Shown here piece after piece: positions 33,183 to 42,386 of a stretch of DNA of 64,000 nucleotides. The stretch is from DATARH01 sp035504235 (GTDB lineage: Bacteria > Pseudomonadota > Alphaproteobacteria > ATCC43930 > CGMCC-115725). Positions within the stretch are counted from its first letter, which is position 1. Every line of letters begins with the position of its first letter. The position numbers and the translations under genes are program-made. The notes under the pieces are model-generated. The model searched no databases and had not been told where the DNA came from. It saw only the letters and a list, made by a program, of their open reading frames with translations. The DNA is taken from contig DATJSH010000104.1 of the NCBI GenBank assembly GCA_035504235.1, positions 1 to 64,000 on the forward strand. The letters run 5' to 3'.

Positions 33183-34231
33183 CCAGCGAAACAACGACCA
33201 CCGATCCCGCGGTGGCGGCGGCCGCGGCCGCGCCCACCGGGAGGGTCATCGGCACCGGCTCGAGCCTCGTCAGCCGCATCCCGTGGACACTGATCGTCTT
33301 TCTGATCGCCTGCTCGGTGCCGTGGGTGGGCGGACGCTACAACACGTTCCTCGCCGAGCAGATCGCGATCGACGCGCTGTTCGCGGTAAGCCTCAACCTG
33401 TTGCTGGGAACGACCGGGTTGGTGTCTTTCGGGCACGTCGCCTATTTCGGCGTCGGCGCCTATGTCTGCGGCATCCTGATGAAGACCTACAGCGTGCCGT
33501 TCATTATCGCCTTTCCGGCCTCGGGTCTCGGCGCGGCGCTGTTCGCGCTGGTCTCGGGCTATTTCTGCGTCCGCCTGATCAAGCTCTATTTCGCGATGCT
33601 GACGCTCGCGTTCTCACAGATCATTTGGGCCATCGCCTATAAATGGAACGACGTGACCGGCGGCGACCAGGGGCTGCCGGAAATCCCGTTCCCCAATTTC
33701 GACTGGCTGAACCACGTGCCCTGGCTGGGCGACCTCAAGACCAGCGACCAGTTCTATCTGCTCACGGTGGTGCTGATCGCGGTGTCGCTGGCGATCATTC
33801 ACCGCATTGTCCGCTCGCCGTTTGGACGCGTGCTGACGACGATCCGCGACAACCCCGAGCGCGCCGCTTTCATCGGCGTCAATGTCAAGCTGTACCAGCT
33901 CGCCGCTTTTGTGGTCGCCGGAACCTTCGCCGGGCTCGCGGGCGCGCTTTACGGCATTTTCAGCCGCGGCGTCTTCGCCGACTACGTCTTCTGGTCGAAA
34001 TCCGCTGAGGTCATGATCATGACGATCCTCGGCGGCATGAATTATTTCTGGGGTCCGCCGATCGGCGCCTTCGCGCTGGTGTGGCTCAATCAGGAGATCA
34101 CCGACTACACGCAGTATTGGCCGTTTTTCCTAGGCGCCATCCTGTTGCTGCTGTTGTTCGGCTTCCCCGGCGGCATTCTCGGCGGCATCGATCAGTTGTG
34201 GCGGCGTTTGCGGAGAGCGCGACGTGCTTGA
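33179..34231 (+). CDS. livM: Branched-chain amino acid ABC transporter permease (LivM type)
   Basis: A 350-residue product starting at the GTG that overlaps the livH stop. After an Ala/Thr-rich N-terminal tail it shows LivM motifs: AIDALFAVSLNLLLGTTGLVSFGHVAYFG, the EAA-like loop RVLTTIRDNPERAAFIGVN, and GGMNYFWGPPIGAF. It overlaps livG by 8 bases. It is the second channel subunit of this ABC importer. Confidence 0.92.
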   Translation: MTSETTTTDPAVAAAAAAPTGRVIGTGSSLVSRIPWTLIVFLIACSVPWVGGRYNTFLAEQIAIDALFAVSLNLLLGTTGLVSFGHVAYFGVGAYVCGILMKTYSVPFIIAFPASGLGAALFALVSGYFCVRLIKLYFAMLTLAFSQIIWAIAYKWNDVTGGDQGLPEIPFPNFDWLNHVPWLGDLKTSDQFYLLTVVLIAVSLAIIHRIVRSPFGRVLTTIRDNPERAAFIGVNVKLYQLAAFVVAGTFAGLAGALYGIFSRGVFADYVFWSKSAEVMIMTILGGMNYFWGPPIGAFALVWLNQEITDYTQYWPFFLGAILLLLLFGFPGGILGGIDQLWRRLRRARRA

Positions 34232-34958
34232 GGTGCGCGGGCTCAACAAGTCGTTCTCCGGTTTTCGCGCGGTTTCGGATGTCGATCTCACCGTCGAGAC
34301 CGGCCAGATCGCCGCGGTCATCGGCCCAAACGGCGCCGGCAAGTCGACCCTGTTCAACCTGATCACCGGGCATTTGCGCCCCGATATGGGCAGCGTCACC
34401 CTTGACGGCCGCGACATCACCGGCGCGGCGCCGCATAAGATCGTGCGCATGGGGGTCGGCCGCTCGTTCCAGCGCACCAACATTTTCGCCAAGCTCACCG
34501 TATTCGAGAATTTGCAGGCCGCCTTTCTCGTGCATCATGGCCGCGGCCGCGATTTCTGGTCGCGCGCCGCCTCGCTCTACCGCGACGAGACGACCGCGCT
34601 GCTCGGCTCCATCGGCCTTTCCGAGCAGCGCGACACGGTGGCCGGCACCTTGAGCTACGGCAACCAGAAGCAGCTCGAACTCGGCCTCGCGCTGGCAAGC
34701 GACCCCGCCCTCTTGCTGCTCGACGAGCCGACCGCCGGCATGTCGGCGGCCGAAACGCACGAGACGATCCACCTCATCGAGCGCATCGCCGGCGAGCGGT
34801 CGCTGACACTGCTGTTCACCGAGCACGACATGGAGGTCGTCTTTCAGATCGCGCAGAAAATCGCCGTCCTGCACCAGGGTCAGGTGATCGCCGACGGCAC
34901 ACCCGAGGAGGTGCGCGCCGACCCCGAAGTGCGGCGCGTCTATCTCGGCGAGCATTAG
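34224..34958 (+). CDS. livG: ABC transporter ATP-binding protein (LivG type)
   Basis: The 244-residue ATPase carries Walker A GPNGAGKSTL near residue 35, the Q-loop, the signature LSYGNQKQLELGLAL, and Walker B LLLLDEPTAGM followed by the H-loop in LFTEHDMEVVF. The extended LivG insertion (GRSFQRTNIFAKLTVFEN) is present. It starts with GTG inside the end of livM. It energises the importer together with LivF. Confidence 0.94.
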   Translation: MLEVRGLNKSFSGFRAVSDVDLTVETGQIAAVIGPNGAGKSTLFNLITGHLRPDMGSVTLDGRDITGAAPHKIVRMGVGRSFQRTNIFAKLTVFENLQAAFLVHHGRGRDFWSRAASLYRDETTALLGSIGLSEQRDTVAGTLSYGNQKQLELGLALASDPALLLLDEPTAGMSAAETHETIHLIERIAGERSLTLLFTEHDMEVVFQIAQKIAVLHQGQVIADGTPEEVRADPEVRRVYLGEH

Positions 34959-34961
34959 CCG

Positions 34962-35672
34962 ATGTCCGAACCGCTGCTCACCGTCGACAGCATCCACACG
35001 GCCTACGGCCTCAGCCGCGTACTGTTCGGCATCTCGCTCGAGGTCAATTCCGGTGAGTGCGTCTGCCTGCTCGGCCGCAATGGCGTCGGCAAGACGACGA
35101 CGATGCGTTCGGTGATGGGGATGACCCCGCCGTCGAACGGCCGCGTGCTGTGGAAGGGGCGCGACATCACCGGCCGGACGCCGCACCAGGTGGCGCGCGC
35201 CGGCATCGGTTTCGTACCCGAGGACCGGCGGATCTTTGCCGAGCTCAGCGTGTGGGAAAATCTCGACGTCGCCGCACGCGCCGGCGGCCGGCGCGGCCAC
35301 TGGACCGTTGATACCGTATACGAGCTGTTCCCGAAACTCGAAGAGCTGCGCAATCGCCAGGGCGGCTTTCTCTCGGGCGGCGAGCAGCAGATGCTAACCA
35401 TCGCCCGCACCTTGATGGGCAACCCGGAACTTTTGCTGCTCGACGAGCCCTCGGAGGGTCTGGCGCCGCTGGTCGTCGACATGCTGCGCGAGAAGATCGG
35501 CGAGCTGCGCGACCAGGGGCTCACCATCCTCTTGGCCGAGCAGGGGGTCGAGTTCTGCCTCGCCCTCGCCGACCGGGTCTATGTGCTGGAAAAGGGCGCG
35601 GTGCGCTATGCCGGCCCCGCCGCCGAATTGCGCGACAACAAGGAACTGCGCGAGCAGCTGATGACGATCTGA
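34962..35672 (+). CDS. livF: ABC transporter ATP-binding protein (LivF type)
   Basis: The 236-residue ATPase has Walker A GRNGVGKTTTMRSVMG, GIGFVPEDRRIFAELSVWENL typical of LivF, signature LSGGEQQMLTIARTL, and Walker B LLLLDEPSEGLAPLVV. It begins 3 bases after livG and ends the transporter operon. The following 39 bases contain a short GTCCCGGCGAAAGCCGG palindrome that may mark the transcript end. Confidence 0.94.
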   Translation: MSEPLLTVDSIHTAYGLSRVLFGISLEVNSGECVCLLGRNGVGKTTTMRSVMGMTPPSNGRVLWKGRDITGRTPHQVARAGIGFVPEDRRIFAELSVWENLDVAARAGGRRGHWTVDTVYELFPKLEELRNRQGGFLSGGEQQMLTIARTLMGNPELLLLDEPSEGLAPLVVDMLREKIGELRDQGLTILLAEQGVEFCLALADRVYVLEKGAVRYAGPAAELRDNKELREQLMTI

Positions 35673-35711
35673 GGCGTGTCTGTCGTCCCGGCGAAAGCCG
35701 GAACGATACGT

Positions 35712-36752
35712 TTAACCTAACTGTAGCCTCACAGCATCCCCCGCAGGCTCCAGCCGCGTGCCAGTGAGAGCGGCGCGGTCGGTGAGGCGCGCCAAGGTCT
35801 CCGCTTCCGCGGCCAGCCGGCACGGCACCGTCTCGTTGGCGTCGTTGTGGCGCACAAAGCGGAAGCTCGCGTCCTTGACCGCCTGTCCGTCGATCCCGAC
35901 CCGCGCCATCATGCCGATCCAGTCGCCGTGACGGCGGCCGCCATGCCCGGTGTGGAATGAGAAGCTGCCGAGCCCGTAGAAGATCGGCTTGCCTTTGTAA
36001 ACCTCGACCGGCAGTGAATAATGCGGGCCATGGCCGATGACGATATCGGCGCCGGCGTCGATCGCCGCGTGGGCGATCTCGGTCATGTAGTCGAGCACTT
36101 CCTCGCCGAGCCCCCAATGGCATGAGGCGACGACGATATCGGCCTTTTTCCGCAGCGCGACGATGTCGTCGGCAAAGGCGGCGAGATAGGCGCGGTCCGG
36201 CCAGGTAACGACGATCGGCGGCACGCCGGGCCGGTTCATCGGCGGGATTTCCGGTCGCGTCTTGTGCGCCGGAACCTGATAGGCGGTGTGGGCGCGCAGA
36301 GCGGCGATACCGGCGCTGGTGGCACTCGCCTCGTGATTGGTCGGCCAATAGACCGAGCTGCGCTGCACAAAGCCGATGCGCAACCCGCCGCGCTCGACGA
36401 TCGCCGGCGCGCGCGCCGCGGCGAGGGCCGCGCCCGCGCCGGTATGCGCGATGCCCAGCCGGTCGAGTTGCGCGAGCGAGCCGAGAATAGCCGCGCCGCC
36501 GTAATTGACGTTATTGGCGAGGCCGACCGCGCAAAACCCACCGAGCTTTAGCGCCTCGCCGGCACTCGCCGGATCGGCGAAAAACCCCTCCTGCTCCACG
36601 CTATGGCCGTCCGGTGGGCTGTACAGCAAGCATTCGAGGTTGCCGAAGAGCGCATCCCCGCCGGCAAACGCCTCGCCCATCCGGCGGAACGGCACCGCCG
36701 GGTCCTCGAGGTTCATCAGGTTGACATCGCCGACGAGGATCAGGTTCGGCAT
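35712..36752 (-). CDS. CapA family metallophosphatase-like protein
   Basis: The 346-residue product belongs to the PGA_cap/CapA group. GDVNL at the N-terminus, FGNLE, GLANNVNYGG (the usual NNH is NNV here), SCHWG and IGHGPHYSLPVEVYKGKPI mark the metallophosphatase fold. It has no clear signal peptide, so it may be cytoplasmic. CapA proteins act in poly-gamma-glutamate capsule systems, but no capB, capC or other capsule gene is nearby, so a different role is likely. It is convergent with livF. Confidence 0.85.
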   Translation of the reverse strand: MPNLILVGDVNLMNLEDPAVPFRRMGEAFAGGDALFGNLECLLYSPPDGHSVEQEGFFADPASAGEALKLGGFCAVGLANNVNYGGAAILGSLAQLDRLGIAHTGAGAALAAARAPAIVERGGLRIGFVQRSSVYWPTNHEASATSAGIAALRAHTAYQVPAHKTRPEIPPMNRPGVPPIVVTWPDRAYLAAFADDIVALRKKADIVVASCHWGLGEEVLDYMTEIAHAAIDAGADIVIGHGPHYSLPVEVYKGKPIFYGLGSFSFHTGHGGRRHGDWIGMMARVGIDGQAVKDASFRFVRHNDANETVPCRLAAEAETLARLTDRAALTGTRLEPAGDAVRLQLG

Positions 36753-36770
36753 TGGCTTCCTCTCGTGCCG

Positions 36771-36801
36771 TTCCGGGGCCGGCTCTCCGAGCCGCTCGGA
36801 A
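36771..36801. repeat. Nested palindrome between the CapA-like and trcR genes
   Basis: TTCCG (36771-36775) pairs with CGGAA (36797-36801), and inside it GGCTC (36781-36785) with GAGCC (36789-36793). It fills most of the 58-base gap between two minus-strand genes. It looks like a REP-type element rather than a terminator, since no T run follows on either strand. Confidence 0.6.
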
Positions 36802-36810
36802 TGACAGGCC

Positions 36811-37401
36811 TCAGGCTTCGACGTCCTCTTCTTCGGCGGCTCGGGCGGCGATCTCGGCCTCGATATCGGCGAGCGATTTTTTGCCGCGGGTCGCCTTGGT
36901 GACCGCCTGGTCGAGCTCGTCCAGCGTGCACAACTCCAGCCCCACCGGATGCCGCGCCTTGATGTTCGGGCTGTTCCAGTGGGTTCGGTCGCGCACCGCG
37001 TTAATCGTCGGCTTGGTGGTCCCGACCAGACGGCAGATTTGCGCGTCCGACAATTCGGGGTGATTGCGCAGCAGATAAAAGATCGCGTCCGGCTTATCCT
37101 GTCGCTTGGCGATCGGCGTGTAGCGTGGCCCCTTGTGCTTGACGTACTGAGGCGGGATCGCGGTCTCCGACAATTTCAGCCGCGCCTCGGGATCGCCCTG
37201 GCAACGCTCGATCTCGGCCGCCGTCGTCTGACCGTTGGCCACGGGATCGAGCCCCAGCATCTGGGTCGCCACCTCGCCGTCGGCGATCGCCTGCACCTCC
37301 AGCGGATGCAGACCGCAGAATTCCGCAATCTGATCAAAGGTCAGCGATGTGTTCTCGACCAGCCACACAGCGGTCGCTTTCGGCATCAACGGTGAGCGCA
37401 T
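36811..37401 (-). CDS. trcR: Cell cycle transcriptional regulator TrcR (DUF1013)
   Basis: The 196-residue product begins MRSPLMPKATAVWLVENTSLTFDQIAEFCGLHPLEVQAI and continues with PRYTPIAKRQDKPDAIFYLLRNHPEL and QICRLVGTTKPTINAVRDRTHWN. These are the two helix-turn-helix-like regions of DUF1013/TrcR, a highly conserved alphaproteobacterial regulator. The C-terminus is acidic. The start at 37401 fits the family N-terminus; the longer ORF start is not supported. It is divergent from the DUF1192 gene, 116 bases apart. Confidence 0.93.
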   Translation of the reverse strand: MRSPLMPKATAVWLVENTSLTFDQIAEFCGLHPLEVQAIADGEVATQMLGLDPVANGQTTAAEIERCQGDPEARLKLSETAIPPQYVKHKGPRYTPIAKRQDKPDAIFYLLRNHPELSDAQICRLVGTTKPTINAVRDRTHWNSPNIKARHPVGLELCTLDELDQAVTKATRGKKSLADIEAEIAARAAEEEDVEA

Positions 37402-37517
37402 GGTAACGTCCTGAAATAGAGGGCATCGGCATGGCGCGGCGTACCGCGCTGCGTCCCTATCGATATAATGGGCGGCGGCCGCCGATGAAAGCGGCAAGCG
37501 CGGGCGGGGAGGCGAAG

Positions 37518-37700
37518 ATGGACGAGGAAGAGCTGCCACGAAGCAAGAAGCCGGCCCCCTTGAAGGACCTGGCGCTCCTGGGAATTGCCGAGCTCGAGGC
37601 ATACATCGCCGGCCTCGAGAGCGAAATCGCCCGCGCCCAGGCCGAGATCGCCGAGAAACGCAAGCATCGCGGCGGCGCCGAGGCGCTGTTCAGACGCTGA
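37518..37700 (+). CDS. DUF1192 domain-containing protein
   Basis: From the ATG at 37518, with GGGGAGG upstream, the product is 60 residues. Its start MDEEELPRSK, the central LALLGIAELEAYIAGLESEIARAQAEIAEK coiled coil and the end AEALFRR are the DUF1192 pattern, restricted to Alphaproteobacteria. Function unknown. A longer frame from 37431 would add 29 basic residues without family match. It is divergent from trcR and convergent with the epimerase gene. Confidence 0.88.
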   Translation: MDEEELPRSKKPAPLKDLALLGIAELEAYIAGLESEIARAQAEIAEKRKHRGGAEALFRR

Positions 37701-37712
37701 GGTTTCCTCCCA

Positions 37713-38654
37713 TCAACGATCGGCGAGCGGAGGCTTTCCCTGCTCTTTGCGCACGTCGTTGATGATCTGCAGCACCCGCTCGCGATAGGGGCGAAATTGG
37801 ATGCCGAACTCGGTGACGACGCGCGAGTTGTCGATCATGAAATTGCCGCTGAGTTCGCGGCCGCCGGTCTCATGGTCGAAAGCGATCCGCGCGTCGGGGA
37901 TGAATTCGCGCACGATATCGGCGATCTCACCGAGGCTGATCGTCTGCCCGCCGGTGTTGTAGACCGCGTGCTCGGGTTTGTCCTTCATCGTCACGCGGGC
38001 GAAGATCTCGGCGATCTCGTCGACATGGACGGGCGCGCGCATCGAATCCTTGTAGGGCATGGTGACCGGCTCGCCGCGCGCCGGCTTGGTGACGATGAAG
38101 ACATGGTCGACCGAGCCGAAAATCTTGTCCGGCCCGGTGACATTGGCCGGACGGATCGTCGTGATCTCCATGCCGTGCTTCTCGCGGTAGTCCTGCGCCT
38201 GCCACTCGTTGAAAATCTTGTGCATCGCGTATTGCACGTGGCCGTGCTTGAAGTCGGTCTCGTCGACCAGGCGCTCGCCGTAATGCTTCTGCTCGCCGCT
38301 GACCGCCACCGAGCTCGCATAGACGACACGGTTGACCCCGGCGAGCCGCGCCGCTTCGAAACAATTGTCCATGCCGAGCACGTTCAATTTGAACGCGACA
38401 CGCGGCGGCAGATCGCTGCCGATGTAATAGGCGAGGTTGACGATCCGGTCCGGCTTCGCCTCGACGATGCGCGCCAGGAAATCGTCGAACTGGCTGACAT
38501 CGCCGCGCACCACCCGCACCTGCTTGCCATAGGCCGAGTAATCCGCGGTCTGCGGGTTGATGTCCATGACGACGACCTCTTCGCCGCGCTGGACGAGGAG
38601 CGGGATCAGGCGCCGGCCGATAAAGCCGGTGCCGCCGGCGACAAAGGTAGTCAT
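37713..38654 (-). CDS. NAD-dependent epimerase/dehydratase family protein
   Basis: The 313-residue extended SDR starts MTTFVAGGTGFIGRRLIPLL (GGTGFIG nucleotide loop). It shows VVRGDVSQFDDF, the Ser in YASSVAVSG, and YAMHKIFNEW with the catalytic YxxxK. It probably acts on a nucleotide sugar or a related carbonyl. The frame upstream of the ATG is not homologous. It follows the ParB-like gene on the same strand with a 77-base gap. Confidence 0.9.
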   Translation of the reverse strand: MTTFVAGGTGFIGRRLIPLLVQRGEEVVVMDINPQTADYSAYGKQVRVVRGDVSQFDDFLARIVEAKPDRIVNLAYYIGSDLPPRVAFKLNVLGMDNCFEAARLAGVNRVVYASSVAVSGEQKHYGERLVDETDFKHGHVQYAMHKIFNEWQAQDYREKHGMEITTIRPANVTGPDKIFGSVDHVFIVTKPARGEPVTMPYKDSMRAPVHVDEIAEIFARVTMKDKPEHAVYNTGGQTISLGEIADIVREFIPDARIAFDHETGGRELSGNFMIDNSRVVTEFGIQFRPYRERVLQIINDVRKEQGKPPLADR

Positions 38655-38731
38655 GGCATGTTCCTCCCCAAATGGTCTGGGAGAAAGGTTAGACCTGCTG
38701 GCGCCGGACCGGCAACGGCGCGCGGCGCGGC

Positions 38732-39346
38732 TCAGCCATCGACCGAACCGCACCAGCCGGGCAGATAGTCAGCCTGTTGGTTCTTGGCGAGTTTCAGCGC
38801 GTCATCGAGCGCCCGCTTGAAATGCTTTTTGATCCGCCCGCGGTCAATGCGGTGGCGGAGAAAATCGGCCCACAGAAACTCGCTGAACGGCGTGGTGTCC
38901 TTGGCAAAACCGCCAACGCGGCGCAACTCGCCGGCCAGCGAACGGTAGGGATCGTCGATCAGCTCTTCGATTGTGTCGGGTATCTCGCGATAGTGCCGCC
39001 TCTCGCCTTTCTCATCGAAGGGATGCATCAGGCCACGGTTGTCGAGCACGAACCAGAACGAGTCGGGCTCAAGCCGGCTGAGGTCGAGCACCACCGTTGT
39101 CGCGACATGCGTCACACCTTCCTCGTGCAGCGCGCGGGCGAGGTGATGATGGTCGGTAACGTAGGGCCGGTCTTTCGGCCCCAGCACCACCGGGATCATA
39201 TGACTGGCGAGGAACGCGCCGGCCTTCTTGCCGTGCCTCTCGCGCCAGCCGCGGCGCTTTTCCTCGACCTCGCGCATGCCGACGGTGATCTGCGTCGGCC
39301 GCAAATCCTTGAGCGGCGTCGAGTGGTAGACGGGTTCGCGGATCAT
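38732..39346 (-). CDS. ParB-like nuclease-domain protein (ParBc_2 type)
   Basis: The 204-residue product matches the 'putative ParB-like' family: STPLKDLRPTQITVGMREVEEKR, PVVLGPKDRPYVTDHHHLARAL and ALDDALKLAKNQQADYLPG. It is not the chromosome-segregation ParB, because it lacks the helix-turn-helix and dimer domains. ParB-like folds can bind nucleotides or DNA; its role is unknown. It lies between oxc and the epimerase gene on the minus strand. I see no link to the oxalate genes beyond position. Confidence 0.85.
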   Translation of the reverse strand: MIREPVYHSTPLKDLRPTQITVGMREVEEKRRGWRERHGKKAGAFLASHMIPVVLGPKDRPYVTDHHHLARALHEEGVTHVATTVVLDLSRLEPDSFWFVLDNRGLMHPFDEKGERRHYREIPDTIEELIDDPYRSLAGELRRVGGFAKDTTPFSEFLWADFLRHRIDRGRIKKHFKRALDDALKLAKNQQADYLPGWCGSVDG

Positions 39347-39394
39347 GGGGGCTCCTGCGATTGCTTGCGCTGCGCCCGATCTTACTCCCCCCTC

Positions 39395-41095
39395 CTATTT
39401 CTTCTGCGCCGCCGCGCTCTTTGGGTTGAGGCTCTGGATGTGGCCGCTTTCGGTGCCGGCGGTCGGGTCGATGACCGCGTTGATCAGCGCCGGCCTGCCC
39501 GAAGCGAGCGCTTCGGTCACCGCCTTGGTGAGGCTCGGCGTGTCGGTACAGTGATAGCCCTTGCCGCCGAACGCCTCGATGAGCTTTTCGTAGCGCGCGT
39601 CGCGCAGGAGGCCGGTCGGGGTGTAGGGCATGCCCTCGGGGTCGCCGCGATAGACGCCGTTATTGTTGAAGATGATCGTCGTCACCGGCAGGTCGTAGCG
39701 GCAGATCGTCTCGATCTCCATGCCGCTAAAGCCAAACGCGCTGTCGCCCTCGATCGCGACGACCGGCTTGCCGGTCACCGCGGCGGCGCCGACCGCGTAG
39801 CCCATGCCGATCCCCATGACGCCCCAGGTGCCGCTGTCGAGCCGGTGGCGGGGCTTGTCCATGTCGATGATGTTGCGGCCGAAATCCAAGGTGTTGGCGC
39901 CCTCGTTGACGACATAGACATCGGGCTGGGTGGCGAGCGCGTTGCGCACCGCGCGCAACGCCGACGAGAAGTTCATCGGGTTCGGGTCGGCGTTGAGCCG
40001 TGCCGCCATGCGCTCGACATTCTGCTGCTTGCGCTTGCCCATCTCGTCGAGCCAAGGGCCTTGCGGCTTGACCTGGCCGGGCTTCAGCGCGGCGTTTAAC
40101 GCGGTGAACACCGATTTGATGTCGCCGACCACCGGCGCGACGATCGCGCGGTTGCTGTCCATCTCGGTCGGCGAGATGTCGACCTGCACAATCTTGGTGT
40201 TCGGGTTCCACAGCGGCGCGCGGCCATGCGACAGGAGCCAGTTGAGCCGCGCCCCGGCGATCAGCACCACGTCGGCCTGGCCGATGGCGAAGGAACGCGC
40301 GGCGGCGGCGGATTGCGGATGGTCGTCGGGCAGAAGGCCCTTGGCCATCGACATCGGCAGGAAGGGGATGCCGGTCGCTTCGAGGAAGGCGCGGATTTCC
40401 CTTTCGGCGCGGGCATAGGCGGCGCCCTTGCCGAGGATTGCCAGCGGCCGCTCGGCATGCGCCAAAAGGTCGAGCGCGCGCGTGATCGCTTCAGGCGCGG
40501 GCGGGGAGGCGGGGGCGGGGTCGACGACCTTGACGAGCGATTTGCGGCCGGCCTCGGCGTCGAGCGCCGAGCCGAGCACCTCGGCGGTCAGATCGAGATA
40601 GACGCCGCCCGGCCGCCCCGATGCCGCGGCGCGGATCGCCCGGGCGATGCCGATGCCGATATCCTGTGGGCGGTTGACGCGGTAGGCGGCCTTGCAATGC
40701 GGGCGGGCGACGGCGAGCTGGTCCATCTCCTCGTAGTCGCCCTGTTCGAGATCGACGATCGCGCGGTCGCTCGATCCCGAGATGAGGATCATCGGGAAGC
40801 AGTTGGTCGTGGCGTTGGCGAGGCCAACGACGCCGTTCAAGAAACCCGGGGCCGACACGGTCATGCAGATGCCGGGCTTGGCGGTGAGATAACCGGCGAT
40901 CGCCGCGGCGTTGGCGGCCTGCTGCTCATGGCGAAAGCCGAGATAGCGGATGCCCTCGTTTTGCGCGAGCCGCAACAAGTCGGTGATCGGGATGCCGGCG
41001 ACGCCGAAAATCGTGTCGACCCCGTTCAGCTTCAGCGCCTCCACCACCAGGTGGAAGCCGTCGGTCATATCGCCAGAGAGTTCCGCTTCGCTCAT
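39395..41095 (-). CDS. oxc: Oxalyl-CoA decarboxylase
   Basis: The 566-residue thiamine diphosphate enzyme splits oxalyl-CoA to formyl-CoA and CO2. The N-terminal FRHEQQAANAAAIAGYLT holds the TPP-activating glutamate, the C-terminal domain has EGDSAFGFSGMEIETICRYD and NNNGVYRGDPEG for metal and TPP, and the AIVDLEQGDYEEMDQ stretch is typical of Oxc. It is separated from frc by three genes. The partner reaction (Frc) and formate dehydrogenase are encoded 4-10 kb away on the other strand, giving a full oxalate route. Length fits characterised enzymes (about 568). Confidence 0.95.
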   Translation of the reverse strand: MSEAELSGDMTDGFHLVVEALKLNGVDTIFGVAGIPITDLLRLAQNEGIRYLGFRHEQQAANAAAIAGYLTAKPGICMTVSAPGFLNGVVGLANATTNCFPMILISGSSDRAIVDLEQGDYEEMDQLAVARPHCKAAYRVNRPQDIGIGIARAIRAAASGRPGGVYLDLTAEVLGSALDAEAGRKSLVKVVDPAPASPPAPEAITRALDLLAHAERPLAILGKGAAYARAEREIRAFLEATGIPFLPMSMAKGLLPDDHPQSAAAARSFAIGQADVVLIAGARLNWLLSHGRAPLWNPNTKIVQVDISPTEMDSNRAIVAPVVGDIKSVFTALNAALKPGQVKPQGPWLDEMGKRKQQNVERMAARLNADPNPMNFSSALRAVRNALATQPDVYVVNEGANTLDFGRNIIDMDKPRHRLDSGTWGVMGIGMGYAVGAAAVTGKPVVAIEGDSAFGFSGMEIETICRYDLPVTTIIFNNNGVYRGDPEGMPYTPTGLLRDARYEKLIEAFGGKGYHCTDTPSLTKAVTEALASGRPALINAVIDPTAGTESGHIQSLNPKSAAAQKK

Positions 41096-41283
41096 ATCGG
41101 TCCCCGTTCCTGAGTGGCGTAGGGTCTAATGAGTGTTAGCCTCGATCGTCAACCGAAGTCACGTTTTCGGAACGGCGGCGCATCCAGCCGGGCGAGGTTC
41201 CTGCATCGTGCTGCCGGCGAAAAGTCACATAATTGGCGTAGGGCTACTCCTAGCCTTCTCCCGCCCCCGAACGGAGAACAGCC

Positions 41284-42237
41284 ATGCCCCTGACGACAGA
41301 CGAAAAGCTCATGGCTTTGAGCCAGGAAATCGTTACCGCGTTTGACAAAGTCGACGGCGGCGTTCATTCGGGTTTCCGGCCCGCGCACGCCAAAGGCATC
41401 TTGTTGACCGGCTCATTCACACCGGCGCCGGACGCGGCGTCGCTGACCCGGGCCCCGCATCTGCAGCGATCCTTGACACCGGTGACGGTGCGGTTCTCCG
41501 ACTTCGCCGGTATACCGACGATCCCCGACAACGACCCGCAAGGCGCCGGACCGCGCGGTTTCGCGGTTCGCTTTCATCTCGGCGAGCATGTTCACACCGA
41601 CATCGTGGCGCACTCGGTCGACAGCTTCCCGGCGCGCACGGCGGAGGGCCTGCTGGCGTTCCTTAATGCGCTGATTGCCACCGATCCGGCGGGGCCGCAT
41701 CCCAACGCGATCGAAGAGTTTCTCGGTGCGCATCCCGCGGCGATGACCTTCGTGCAAATTCCCAAGCCGATCCCGACCAGCTTCGCGCATGAGTCGTTTT
41801 TCGCGGTATCCGCGTTTAAGTTCACCAACGCCAGCGGCGTCAGCCGTTATGGGCGCTATCGTATCTTGCCGGTCGCGGGAAACGCCTATCTCGACGAAGC
41901 CGCCGCGGCGGCGCAGAGCTCCGATTTTCTGTTCGACGAGCTCAAGGTGCGCATCGCGAAGGAACCGGTCAGCTTTCGCGTCGTCGTGCAACTGGCCGAA
42001 GCCGGCGACATCACCGACGACGCCACGGTCCGCTGGTCCGAAACCCGCTCGCAACTGGCTTTCGGCGAGATCAACCTGACGGAAATCGCCGCCGACAATG
42101 CCAAGGCCCAGCAGCACATAATCTTCGATCCGATCCCGCGGCTCGACGGGATCGACGCCTCGGCCGATCCGCTGTTCGAGCCGCGCGCCAATGTCTATCT
42201 GATGACCGGAAGACGGCGTCGCGCCGCTGCGACGTAA
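41284..42237 (+). CDS. Catalase family peroxidase (mini-catalase)
   Basis: The 317-residue product is a catalase-core protein of the small 'catalase-related peroxidase' group. It has the distal histidine in RPAHAKGILLTGSF, VRFSDF and DPQGAGPRGFAVRFHL, then FKFTNASGVSRYGRYRI, and a C-terminal ARG-x-x-x-TYR (RANVY) as the likely haem ligand. No signal peptide is seen, unlike many relatives, so it should be cytoplasmic. AGGAG-like sites are weak upstream (ACGGAGAACAGCC). It is divergent from oxc with a 188-base gap. Confidence 0.88.
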   Translation: MPLTTDEKLMALSQEIVTAFDKVDGGVHSGFRPAHAKGILLTGSFTPAPDAASLTRAPHLQRSLTPVTVRFSDFAGIPTIPDNDPQGAGPRGFAVRFHLGEHVHTDIVAHSVDSFPARTAEGLLAFLNALIATDPAGPHPNAIEEFLGAHPAAMTFVQIPKPIPTSFAHESFFAVSAFKFTNASGVSRYGRYRILPVAGNAYLDEAAAAAQSSDFLFDELKVRIAKEPVSFRVVVQLAEAGDITDDATVRWSETRSQLAFGEINLTEIAADNAKAQQHIIFDPIPRLDGIDASADPLFEPRANVYLMTGRRRRAAAT

Positions 42238-42320
42238 GCCAAGATTCCTTGCGCTGCAGTTACCGTTGGGAGATCGGCGCGGGCGGCATGGCTGCGGCTC
42301 GCGCACGATGCTCGACTTAA

Positions 42321-42347
42321 GCGATATCCGTGCGATAATTAGCGATA
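42321..42347. promoter_or_regulatory. Three phased GCGATA repeats upstream of the 310-aa gene
   Basis: GCGATA occurs at 42321-42326, 42332-42337 and 42342-42347, so the copies are 11 and 10 bases apart, about one helical turn. Repeats on one face of the helix suit a regulator that binds cooperatively. They lie 40 bases before the ATG at 42387 in a locally AT-rich stretch, where a promoter would be expected. Confidence 0.6.
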
Positions 42348-42386
42348 TACATATTCTCAAGACCCCTCGCAGAGGAGCGCCCGTAG

